Notes under the pieces: model-generated | Databases searched by the model: none | What the model was told of the DNA's origin: nothing | The model's input: only the letters and a program-made list of their open reading frames with translations | Part shown: positions 1 through 4,990 of the stretch, in pieces | Layout of the letters: each line of letters starts with the position of its first letter | How positions within the stretch are numbered: position 1 is the stretch's first letter | Position numbers and translations under genes: made by a program | Source: Bacillota bacterium | GTDB lineage: Bacteria > Bacillota > Clostridia > Tissierellales > Sedimentibacteraceae | NCBI GenBank assembly: GCA_023416855.1 | Contig: JAEZGU010000162.1 | Location: 1-8,277, forward strand | Direction of reading: 5' to 3' | DNA: 8,277 nt

Positions 1-577
1 TGTTTAATTCGGTATCTAAGTGGTCTTTAATATTTGTAACAATGCTTCTTACTGACTTAACAGAATTTGACTCAATTTTTCCTTCTGTAGTTTTTAATAA
101 ATCATGAAGCATGGTTAAATCTGCAGAAAAAAGCAATGTACCATGGTGTAATGCTCTGTTACCTTTTATTGTTTGAGCGCTACCTGATATTTTCCTGCCG
201 TCTATTGCTATGTCACTTGTTCTTCTTTTTTCTGCCTTTACTCCCATTGAATTTAATGCATCTATTACGGGTATTATAAATTGATCATAATCAATGAACT
301 TATTTTTGTTATAGTCTGTTATAACAGAATAATTTAAGTTACCCCTATCATGAAAAACTGTACCACCACCTGTATTTCTTCTTGCTACTTTAATATTATT
401 CTTTTCTATTGCCTTAATATTTATTTCTTCAAACACATTTTGATGTTTTCCTAAAACAATGCTGTTATCGTTCTTCCAAAGCATAAAATATGTATCATCT
501 TTTAAATTACTAAATACGTATTCCTCTAAAGCAAGATTAAAATATACATCGTCACTAATACTTTCAATATATTTCAT
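1..577 (-). CDS. lplA: Lipoate-protein ligase A, N-terminal 192 residues (3' end outside window)
   Basis: Members of this family activate lipoate with ATP and attach it to the acceptor lysine of lipoyl domains (2-oxoacid dehydrogenases, glycine cleavage H protein) in the cytoplasm. I translated the frame by hand; it is open from the ATG at 575-577 to the window edge. Family landmarks are clear. There is an LALEEY segment near residue 16, then RRNTGGGTVFHD at 66-77, the lipoyl-AMP binding motif, followed by GNLNYS. KISGSAQ at 129-135 supplies the lysine equivalent to the conserved active-site lysine (K129). HHGTLL follows at 144-149. AAGGAG lies 7 bp before the ATG, and a separate promoter lies upstream, so the gene is transcribed independently of the repeat-protein gene before it. 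About 130 C-terminal residues, including the accessory domain, would be outside the window. Lipoyl/octanoyl transferases share the fold, but the K-x-SGSAQ and RR-x-TGGG combination fits LplA best. Confidence 0.93.
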   Translation of the reverse strand, partial: MKYIESISDDVYFNLALEEYVFSNLKDDTYFMLWKNDNSIVLGKHQNVFEEINIKAIEKNNIKVARRNTGGGTVFHDRGNLNYSVITDYNKNKFIDYDQFIIPVIDALNSMGVKAEKRRTSDIAIDGRKISGSAQTIKGNRALHHGTLLFSADLTMLHDLLKTTEGKIESNSVKSVRSIVTNIKDHLDTELN

Positions 578-623
578 TAATTGACTCCTTAATTAAGTAT
601 ATATTTAGAAATATGTTTAAATT

Positions 624-652
624 ATCATAGCATAATAAAAAACCTGTTACAA
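624..652 (-). promoter_or_regulatory. Predicted sigma-A-type promoter of lplA
   Basis: Read on the minus strand, TTGTAA (647-652) is followed after 17 bp by TATGAT (624-629). A TG sits one base before the -10, giving an extended -10. The match is 4/6 at -35 and 5/6 at -10. The start would lie near 617, leaving a leader of about 40 nt before the lplA ATG. It sits downstream of the terminator of the preceding gene, which supports an independent transcript. Confidence 0.6.
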
Positions 653-674
653 TAAATTAAAAAATTAACTAATT

Positions 675-698
675 AAAAAGCCCCCTCGTATAAGGGAC
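675..698 (-). terminator. Intrinsic terminator after the tandem-repeat gene
   Basis: On the minus strand a 7-bp stem (GTCCCTT pairing with AGGGGGC, including two G-U pairs; plus-strand arms 692-698 and 680-686) closes a 5-nt loop. Five T residues follow directly (675-679). It lies 31 bp beyond the stop codon of the 124-residue gene and before the lplA promoter, so it separates the two transcripts. Confidence 0.7.
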
Positions 699-728
699 AT
701 TTTAGGTGCAACTATTATAGAATTGTTT

Positions 729-1103
729 TTATCCAATTTTTGACCTCTTCTGATGATGTTTCACCATTAACGATTTTGAAATATGCATAGCATCTATTAT
801 ATGCTTTAAACGGGTGTGATTAGAAGTACCCGCCGAAAATTTCAGCTGAGCTTTTTCACATTTGCTAATAATTGAAGATACAGGGGGTAATGCTTGTATA
901 AATTCTTCTTTTGTATATTTGTCCCAAACACTATCATTGGTTAATAATGATTTAGAAATATGCAGTGCTTTTATTCTGTTTTTAAGTAGTGTGTGCTGAG
1001 AAGTCCCTTCAGGGAATTTCAACTGCATTTTTTCGCATTTGCTAATAGTTGAAGTTACAATATGTAGTGCTTCTGCTAGTTCATCATTTGTAAATCTATC
1101 CAT
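729..1103 (-). CDS. Uncharacterised protein of two tandem 52-residue repeats
   Basis: The 124-residue product has no signal peptide or membrane segment and is rich in Lys, Ser and His. It consists almost entirely of two direct copies of one unit, residues 3-54 and 62-113, which align without gaps at 31 of 52 identical positions. The shared core reads ISKCEK, then QLKF, GTS, HT, LK and HISKSL, so each copy has one Cys (C23, C82) and one GTS-x-HT motif. Each unit is predicted by eye to be two helices joined by the GTS-x-HT turn. AGAGGT lies 8 bp before the ATG, which supports the start. I recall single-unit proteins of about 60 residues with this motif as hypothetical proteins in clostridia, but I know of no assigned function. 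The helical core and basic charge would allow nucleic-acid or protein binding; that is conjecture. A terminator follows. A TATAAT at 1162-1167, inside the end of the upstream gene, is a possible -10 without a good -35. Confidence 0.8.
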   Translation of the reverse strand: MDRFTNDELAEALHIVTSTISKCEKMQLKFPEGTSQHTLLKNRIKALHISKSLLTNDSVWDKYTKEEFIQALPPVSSIISKCEKAQLKFSAGTSNHTRLKHIIDAMHISKSLMVKHHQKRSKIG

Positions 1104-1149
1104 TTATTTTACCTCTTTTTAGTATTTCTAATAGTAATAAGCAGCAATT

Positions 1150-1626
1150 CTACTCTATTAAATTATAATAAAATTCATCAATAGAACCTTTTGGTTGATC
1201 ATTAATTATTATATTGTAAAGATTTAATAAATCAGGATTATTAGATATTTTAAATGTATTATCATTTATGCGTATATATTTTTTATTTAAAATATATATG
1301 TAAACAAAACCTTCTTCCTCATAATTATTCATAAATATGTGATAAGTTTCCTTTAATTTTGGATTGTAAATTTTAGGAGGAGTAACTAACGGTTTTTTTA
1401 CTTTTATGCTACTTAAAAAATTTATAATTTCTTTTTTTGATTCATAATTAGTTACATTTAATTCTTTGCTTGAAAAATATGAGATGTATATTGATGTTTT
1501 CATTTCTTCAGGTAGGTTTACTGTTGAGTATGGTTTTATAATTTCACTAACTGTTGTTGTTTTATTGCAGATTATTATAACAATTAATAAAATTAAAGCT
1601 AATCCAATAAAAATTATCTTTTTCAT
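1150..1626 (-). CDS. Small membrane-anchored extracytoplasmic protein, unknown function
   Basis: I do not recognise this 158-residue product. It starts MKKIIFIGLALILL and has a hydrophobic stretch at about residues 4-19, then a hydrophilic domain rich in Lys, Asn, Ile and Tyr with no further membrane segment. That suggests an N-terminal signal anchor with the rest outside the cell. The Cys at residue 20 follows I-I-I, a poor lipobox because small residues are lacking before the Cys, so lipidation is doubtful. A TTG at 1642-1644 would add six residues (MKEGAF), but those codons contain the Shine-Dalgarno AGAGGGGG. The ATG at 1624-1626 is therefore the likelier start. It ends 46 bp before the repeat-protein gene, so the two could share a transcript. 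No enzyme motif is visible. Confidence 0.7.
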   Translation of the reverse strand: MKKIIFIGLALILLIVIIICNKTTTVSEIIKPYSTVNLPEEMKTSIYISYFSSKELNVTNYESKKEIINFLSSIKVKKPLVTPPKIYNPKLKETYHIFMNNYEEEGFVYIYILNKKYIRINDNTFKISNNPDLLNLYNIIINDQPKGSIDEFYYNLIE

Positions 1627-1755
1627 AAAAGCCCCCTCTTTCAAATTCTATACTGGACGATTTTTAAGTTAAATTGTTTCGCACAATGAGGTTCTTCCTA
1701 ATAACTTAAACATAGTGATAAATATATAAAATGCATTAAATTATATGTAATATTA

Positions 1756-1764
1756 TGGTATAAT
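1756..1764 (+). promoter_or_regulatory. Extended -10 promoter of the small toxin gene
   Basis: TGGTATAAT is a perfect extended -10 element on the plus strand (TATAAT at 1759-1764). Only a weak TTAAAT stands 17 bp upstream at the -35 position. The predicted start is near 1771, giving a leader of about 54 nt that begins AAGGAATTGCC. The weak -35 contrasts with the perfect promoter of the opposing RNA. Confidence 0.6.
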
Positions 1765-1800
1765 TTGTCAAAGGAATTGCCACGACGGATAGGCGGTAAG

Positions 1801-1820
1801 CTCCCTAAAAAGGGAGGTGA
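1801..1820 (+). promoter_or_regulatory. Hairpin enclosing the toxin Shine-Dalgarno site
   Basis: CTCCCT (1801-1806), a four-A loop (1807-1810) and AGGGAG (1811-1816) form a perfect 6-bp stem. The 3' arm is part of the very strong ribosome site GGGAGGTGAT, which ends 3 bp before the ATG at 1825. Hiding the ribosome site in this way is a recurring translational brake in type I toxin mRNAs. That the brake operates here is inferred from the sequence. Confidence 0.6.
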
Positions 1821-1824
1821 TAAT

Positions 1825-1905
1825 ATGGTTACTTATGGAGATTTATTTACCTTCGGGTTACTCTTAGTAGCGATTATTGCCTTGTTTAACAACAAGCGAA
1901 AATAA
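1825..1905 (+). CDS. Putative holin-like small membrane toxin of a type I toxin-antitoxin pair (26 aa)
   Basis: This short ORF is the only plus-strand gene in the window. The peptide begins MVTYGDLFTFG, continues with a single hydrophobic helix (about residues 7-21, ending LLLVAIIALF) and ends in a basic tail NNKRK. The T/S-Y-x-x-L-F start, one membrane span and Lys-rich end match the small Firmicute 'putative holin-like toxin' peptides, which resemble the TxpA/BsrG type. Such peptides insert into the membrane and stop growth when unrepressed. The Shine-Dalgarno GGGAGGTGAT is far stronger than an accidental ORF would have and is sequestered in a hairpin. A consensus promoter drives an antisense RNA from the other side, overlapping the 3' region of this mRNA. 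The match to the family is by eye and from memory; toxicity is not shown by the sequence. A regulatory or signalling micropeptide is the main alternative. Confidence 0.8.
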   Translation: MVTYGDLFTFGLLLVAIIALFNNKRK

Positions 1906-1922
1906 ACTTTTACTTAAAAGTT
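1905..1922. repeat. Perfect 8-bp palindrome after the toxin stop codon
   Basis: AACTTTTACTTAAAAGTT forms an 8-bp hairpin with a 2-nt centre. It starts at the last base of the toxin stop codon and abuts the larger terminator hairpin. On the minus strand it is followed by TATTTT, so it could be a second, fallback terminator for the antisense RNA. Confidence 0.5.
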
Positions 1923-2007
1923 AACCGCCAAAGCAGCCACTTTGACGGTTAAAATGTTTTAGCCATTAACTTGGAAGCTAACCGTTTATTCGGCAGTTCC
2001 TTTATCT
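1915..2007 (-). ncRNA. Predicted cis-antisense antitoxin RNA
   Basis: This is a predicted non-coding RNA of about 93 nt. Its 5' end (near 2007) is set by the promoter at 2014-2042, and its 3' end (near 1915) by the hairpin at 1921-1952 followed on this strand by CTTTT. It runs against the toxin mRNA and would pair fully with that message from just after the toxin stop codon onward. This is the convergent, 3'-overlapping layout of pairs such as txpA/RatA and bsrG/SR4. Expected roles are triggering degradation of the toxin mRNA and possibly altering its fold. The 5' end, AAAGGAACTGCC, nearly repeats the 5' end of the toxin mRNA. The ends are predictions from promoter and terminator positions. 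Confidence 0.68.
1921..1952. terminator. Hairpin terminator shared by toxin mRNA and antisense RNA
   Basis: TTAACCGCCAAAG (1921-1933) and CTTTGACGGTTAA (1940-1952) form a 13-bp stem around a 6-nt loop. On the minus strand the one imperfect position becomes a G-U pair. On the plus strand it is a C/A mismatch. The fold is therefore better in the antisense RNA. CTTTT follows on the minus strand and AATGTTTT on the plus strand, so it can act both ways. Confidence 0.65.
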
Positions 2008-2013
2008 ATTTTT

Positions 2014-2042
2014 ATTATAATGTAACTAAATATCATTGTCAA
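2014..2042 (-). promoter_or_regulatory. Consensus-perfect promoter of the antisense RNA
   Basis: On the minus strand TTGACA (2037-2042) is separated by exactly 17 bp from TATAAT (2014-2019), a full match to the sigma-A consensus at both hexamers and spacing. The predicted start is near 2007. No ORF with a ribosome site follows on this strand before the terminator, which points to a non-coding product. A strong constitutive antitoxin promoter opposing a weaker toxin promoter is typical of type I systems. Confidence 0.85.
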
Positions 2043-2095
2043 GCAGATTAACATTTTTTTACAAATCCACTAATCTTAATCAAAGTACTGGAAAT

Positions 2096-2296
2096 TTACC
2101 AGTTTTCTTTTAAATAATTAACCCAATCATTTTCAAATTCATTTAAGCTTTTCCCTAATATCTCTTCAATGTCTTTAGGTTCTTTTATCATAGAAACAAT
2201 TGTTTCATAACCATATTCATTTAGCTGGCACCCGGGATTAAGGCGATACCAACTAATTACATTTCCCCAAGCACTACCAACTACTCTATATATGAC
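2096..2296 (-). pseudogene. C-terminal remnant of an MA-type metallopeptidase-like gene
   Basis: A frame with no start codon upstream is open from a stop at 2297-2299 to the TAA at 2096-2098, about 66 codons. It reads like the end of a real protein: GSAWGNVISWY, then EYGYETIVSMIKEPKDIEEI, then LGKSLNEFENDWVNYLKENW. The closing pattern, G-K-S-L plus E-F-E-x-x-W-x-x-Y-L, resembles the C-terminus of membrane-associated gluzincin-type (MA clan) metallopeptidase domains. The catalytic HExxH part is absent. The truncated VOC frame ends at 2281-2283 inside this frame, so the two broken genes are fused out of frame at or near 2285. A 5-bp hairpin (2087-2103) overlaps the stop. I am fairly sure it is a fragment and less sure of the family. 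Confidence 0.5.
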
Positions 2297-2549
2297 TTAT
2301 CAACATCATCTGGACTTTCGCATGGAAAAGCCAGTTCAAAAGCTTGACCTACTGCTTTTTTGTTATATTCACCACTGAATTCATACATAACTTCTCTTTG
2401 ACAAATCGCAAATCTCACTCCACTGTTTTCAAGCTCAACATAATTGCCAAGATCATTTTGAATTTTAAATCCAAGAACTTTATTGTAAAAGTTTCTCATT
2501 CTGTCCATTTCATCTGTCATATTGTTATAAGATTAATTTCTGTCTTCGT
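2281..2549 (-). pseudogene. Broken VOC (glyoxalase-fold) family gene
   Basis: The longest frame (2281-2520, 79 codons) reads MDRMRNFYNKVLGF, then NDLGNYVELENSGVRFAIC and GQAFELAFPCESPDDVDKSYIE, the first two thirds of a vicinal-oxygen-chelate dioxygenase/glyoxalase-like protein. Such proteins usually run to about 120-130 residues, so the C-terminal metal-ligand half is missing. Three lesions are visible. First, a second frame just upstream encodes the expected first strand KTEINLIT, but its start position is ACG (2547-2549), 9 bp after AGAGAGG, where ATG would be expected. Second, that frame is out of register with the rest and meets TGA at 2517-2519. Third, the 3' end is cut at KSYIE and joins another gene's tail. 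The ATG at 2518-2520 has no ribosome site. The gene sits 25 bp after the lipoprotein gene and was probably co-transcribed with it. Sequencing error could explain the frame break but not all three defects. Confidence 0.75.
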
Positions 2550-2574
2550 TTTTAAGTACCTCTCTAAAGCTAAA

Positions 2575-3321
2575 TCATTTAAACATTATCAATTTAAAAG
2601 GTGGTATGCTTTTTTTATAGTTCATATCACTAGATAGCGCTGATTTCATTACCATATCAAAGGTCAAGGTATTGTCATCTGTCAATAGTATAACACCTGT
2701 ATCTCTTAAGGGATTACCGAATTTCCCCTCTAGTGTCAGTAGGTATAGAAAAGGGTTCTTCTCCTGATTTTCTTCACTGGAATTAAAAGCATAATAATGT
2801 CCATCTTTATAAAATAAATCTAAAAAATATGGACTATCTATACTTTCTTTGAAAAATCTAACCATTCTAATACTAGCATCTTTTTTGTTAGAGGAATCAT
2901 TTACAAATCTATCCCACTCATCTTGGTTTACAACATCTCCTAAACCTTGTGTCGTGAAGTATCCATCTGACTTTGCTTCTTCAATTGTATAATTAGAAGG
3001 TATATCAGAAAAGCCTGTGTAGTATCCATTTTCATCAAATGAAAAATTTAATAATTTATCAAATATTTTCACATCACTAACTACATCATCACTATTTACT
3101 CTTGCCTCATAGTAAATAATAATTTTAGAATTATCCATTTTATAAATGTCACCGTAAAATCCAGAAAGAGTGCCTTGTGGTTCACCCAAAAGTTCAATTA
3201 CTTCCTTACGTGGAGTGCCAATTTTGATATCAATATTAGTATCATTTACCTTTGAAATACACCCCACTAATAATGATGTTGAAATACAAATTGCTATTAA
3301 TATAAGTATAAACTTATTCAT
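2575..3321 (-). CDS. Two-domain lipoprotein, BamE/SmpA-like plus DUF4362-like region
   Basis: The 248-residue product begins with a lipoprotein signal peptide: MNK, a hydrophobic core and the lipobox L-V-G-C. Cys21 would be lipidated and hold the protein on the outer face of the membrane. Residues about 31-72 contain IGTPRKEVIELLGEPQG followed by YGDIYKM and IIIYY, the pattern of small BamE/SmpA-like domains also found in Gram-positive lipoproteins. From about residue 112, YTIEEAKSDGYF, DVVNQDEWDRFVND and ASIRMVRF, then LDLFYKDGHYYAFNSS, resembles the DUF4362 family, whose function is unknown. GAGGT lies 7 bp before the ATG. It ends 25 bp before the VOC pseudogene. No enzymatic residues are visible. 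Signal peptide and lipobox are directly seen; the domain names are by resemblance, the second less certain than the first. Confidence 0.8.
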   Translation of the reverse strand: MNKFILILIAICISTSLLVGCISKVNDTNIDIKIGTPRKEVIELLGEPQGTLSGFYGDIYKMDNSKIIIYYEARVNSDDVVSDVKIFDKLLNFSFDENGYYTGFSDIPSNYTIEEAKSDGYFTTQGLGDVVNQDEWDRFVNDSSNKKDASIRMVRFFKESIDSPYFLDLFYKDGHYYAFNSSEENQEKNPFLYLLTLEGKFGNPLRDTGVILLTDDNTLTFDMVMKSALSSDMNYKKSIPPFKLIMFK

Positions 3322-3357
3322 TTAATGACCTCATTTTATTATTTTAAACTCATTTCT

Positions 3358-3515
3358 TTAATATTCAACAAATTTGATTTTATCAGCTTCATATCTATCC
3401 CCTTTAAATATATATGATATTTGAACTTCACCAATAAATACTTCCGCAGATATTTGAGCACTATTCTTCTCCCCCTTTTTTTATACCATACACTATTTTT
3501 TATATCTTGATAATA
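3358..3515 (-). pseudogene. Tail of an unrecognised gene (about 52 codons)
   Basis: A frame without a start codon is open from 3515 to a TAA at 3358-3360, just upstream of the lipoprotein gene. Its last part (SAQISAEVFIGEVQISYIF, then KGDRYEADKIKFVEY) has the alternating hydrophobic and charged pattern of a real beta-rich protein end, unlike chance translation of AT-rich DNA. Everything 5' is gone: a stop lies at 3516-3518 and the fmt terminator is immediately beyond. I cannot name the family. A competing GTG-started frame over the same bases has a fair ribosome site but an unconvincing Lys/Leu/Tyr-rich product. Confidence 0.4.
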
Positions 3516-3521
3516 TTAGCG

Positions 3522-3561
3522 AAAAAAACAGACAAACCCCAAGTCAATTTTAGTCTGTCTG
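3522..3561 (-). terminator. Intrinsic terminator of the gmk-rpoZ-priA-def-fmt operon
   Basis: On the minus strand CAGACA (3556-3561) and TGTCTG (3529-3534) pair around a 21-nt loop that can form further weak pairs. Seven T residues follow directly (3522-3528). It begins 34 bp beyond the fmt stop. On the plus strand the same stem is followed by ATTTTT, so it may also stop transcripts from the other side. Confidence 0.8.
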
Positions 3562-3594
3562 ATTTTTATGCTACTATTATTTTATATTTGTATT

Positions 3595-4521
3595 TTATAA
3601 AACTATTTTTTCTGGAAATTTGTTCCCTCTTAAATACGCTTCTACTGCCATTTTGTTTTTTCCTGGCATTTGAATTTCATGTAGTACTACAATTCCCTCT
3701 TTTGCTTTTATGAAAATTCCTTCATTATCAGCTTTTATTACATAGCCTGGTTCATAGTCTGAATCATCATTTATATATGATGATTTGTATACCTTTACAA
3801 TTTTATCATCCATCATAAAATATGCTGTAGGCCATGGTGATAGTCCTCTAATTAAATCATGTATACTTTTTGCTGTTTGGTTCCAGTTTATTTTACGATT
3901 TTTGTTATTAAACATAGGGGCATAGCTCGAAAGTGAATCATCTTGTTTTTGTGGAGATATTTCATCTTTTTGTAATTTATCTAATGTTTCTATTAATAAA
4001 TCTGCACCTTTATGCATCAAAATATCGTGAAGTTCCCCCACATTCATATTTTCATCAATTTCTATTTCTGATTTTAACAGCATATCACCTGTATCTAAGC
4101 CTACATCCATTTGCATGGTTGTTACACCTGTATGAGTATCACCATTAATGATTGCCCAGTTTAAAGGAGCTGCTCCCCTAAGCTTAGGTAACAAGGATGC
4201 ATGAACATTAATGCAGCCATACTTTGGTATAGTTAATATTTCTTTGCTTAAAATTTGTCCGTAAGCAACTACAACTATAACATCAGGATTATATGATTTT
4301 AATATATCTATATTTTCTTGATTTTTTATTTTATTCGGCTGAAAAACTGGCAGACTTAACTCTTCTGCAGCTTCTTTTACTTCTGATTTTTTAAGCTTTT
4401 TTCCTCTACCAAATGGTTTGTCTGGCTGAGTGACAACAAGCTTTATATTATGACCATTTACATGAAGCCTTTTTAAGGTTGGTACTGCAAATTCAGGTGT
4501 TCCCATAAAAATTACATTCAT
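3595..4521 (-). CDS. fmt: Methionyl-tRNA formyltransferase
   Basis: This cytoplasmic enzyme transfers a formyl group from 10-formyltetrahydrofolate to Met on initiator tRNA, marking it for translation initiation. The 308-residue length is normal for the family. The N-terminal formyltransferase domain starts VIFMGTPEFAVP. It carries the catalytic triad in context: N105 and H107 in CINVHASLLPKLRGAAP and D143 in MDVGLDTGDML. The C-terminal tRNA-binding domain begins around residue 205, with R-x-INW, IRGLSPWPTAYF and a closing beta region ending LRGNKFPEKIVL. AAGGTGAT lies just before the ATG. The gene begins 9 bp after the def stop, so the pair is translated from one message. It is the last gene of the operon, with an intrinsic terminator shortly after. 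All key residues are present. Confidence 0.97.
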   Translation of the reverse strand: MNVIFMGTPEFAVPTLKRLHVNGHNIKLVVTQPDKPFGRGKKLKKSEVKEAAEELSLPVFQPNKIKNQENIDILKSYNPDVIVVVAYGQILSKEILTIPKYGCINVHASLLPKLRGAAPLNWAIINGDTHTGVTTMQMDVGLDTGDMLLKSEIEIDENMNVGELHDILMHKGADLLIETLDKLQKDEISPQKQDDSLSSYAPMFNNKNRKINWNQTAKSIHDLIRGLSPWPTAYFMMDDKIVKVYKSSYINDDSDYEPGYVIKADNEGIFIKAKEGIVVLHEIQMPGKNKMAVEAYLRGNKFPEKIVL

Positions 4522-4530
4522 TATATCACC

Positions 4531-4977
4531 TTATTTTTTTACTCTATCAGTAAATAATACACCGTTTAGATGATCTATTTCGTGACATATACATCTTGCC
4601 AATAGACCTTCTGCCTCAATAGTAACTATATTTCCTTCTACATCTGTATATTCTGCAGTTACCTTTATAGGTCTGCTTACAACTCCTTTTGTTTCAGGTA
4701 CACTTAAACATCCCTCTTGTGCAACTTGTTGTTCGTCGGATACACTTAAAATCTTTGGATTAATCATTTTATATACATTGCCATCTTCTACATCTATTAC
4801 AATGGCACGTTTTAGTATACCTACTTGAGGTGCTGCTAATCCTATTCCATCATTTTCATACATAGTTTCTACCATATCATCAAGGAGTGTTAGAATTTTT
4901 TCATCTATAGCACTTACTTCCTTGCTTTTTTTTCTTAATATTTCGTCACCATCATATCTGATATTTCTTAAAGCCAT
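4531..4977 (-). CDS. def: Peptide deformylase
   Basis: This metalloenzyme removes the N-formyl group from nascent proteins, completing the cycle that Fmt begins. The 148-residue product has all three family motifs: GIGLAAPQVG at 44-53, EGCLSVPE at 88-95 with the metal ligand C90, and HEIDHLNG at 132-139. The last gives ligands H132 and H136 and the catalytic E133. The residue before the last motif is Cys (CHEIDH) where many bacteria have Gln; I recall this variant as common in clostridia. The short length, with no insert between motifs I and II, resembles type 1 (E. coli-like) deformylases more than the longer type 2 enzymes of bacilli. A strong AGGAGG site lies before the ATG, 13 bp after the priA stop. 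Confidence 0.97.
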   Translation of the reverse strand: MALRNIRYDGDEILRKKSKEVSAIDEKILTLLDDMVETMYENDGIGLAAPQVGILKRAIVIDVEDGNVYKMINPKILSVSDEQQVAQEGCLSVPETKGVVSRPIKVTAEYTDVEGNIVTIEAEGLLARCICHEIDHLNGVLFTDRVKK

Positions 4978-4990
4978 AATTCCTCCTATA

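Larger units (their letters stand above)
1770..2003. repeat. Imperfect inverted repeat bounding the toxin-antitoxin locus
   Basis: Two blocks recur in inverted orientation. AAAGGAATTGCC (1770-1781) matches AAAGGAACTGCC read on the minus strand from 2003 to 1992 (11/12). CGGTAAGCTCCC (1794-1805) matches CGGTTAGCTTCC read from 1984 to 1973 (10/12). The spacers are 12 and 7 nt. The arms coincide with the predicted first bases of the two opposing transcripts. Confidence 0.75.

Noticed and set aside
729..1103. Tandem repeats as a CRISPR-like array
   Set aside because: There are only two copies, in an open coding frame and conserved at protein level, without spacer structure.
1627..1644. TTG start adding six residues to the 158-residue membrane protein
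   Set aside because: Those codons contain the Shine-Dalgarno of the ATG at 1624-1626, and the signal-anchor begins properly at that ATG.
1743..1771. Divergent minus-strand promoter TTGACA (1766-1771) with TATAAT (1740-1745) for the 158-residue gene
   Set aside because: The spacing is 20 bp, outside the normal range, and it overlaps the toxin promoter. It may be real but cannot be supported.
1770..2003. Terminal inverted repeats of an insertion sequence
   Set aside because: There is no transposase and no clear target-site duplication at the edges, and the arms coincide with predicted transcript 5' ends, which explains them better.
2087..2103. ACTGG/CCAGT hairpin at the metallopeptidase remnant stop as a terminator
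   Set aside because: The stem is only 5 bp and no real T-run follows.
2344..2637. 97-codon plus-strand frame opposite the VOC remnant and lipoprotein end
   Set aside because: Its composition is that of antisense AT-rich DNA, without a credible start; the minus-strand frames carry recognisable protein motifs.
3480..3488. Extended -10 (TGGTATAAA on the minus strand) before the lipoprotein gene
   Set aside because: There is no recognisable -35, and it sits inside the decayed ORF; possible but too weak to list.
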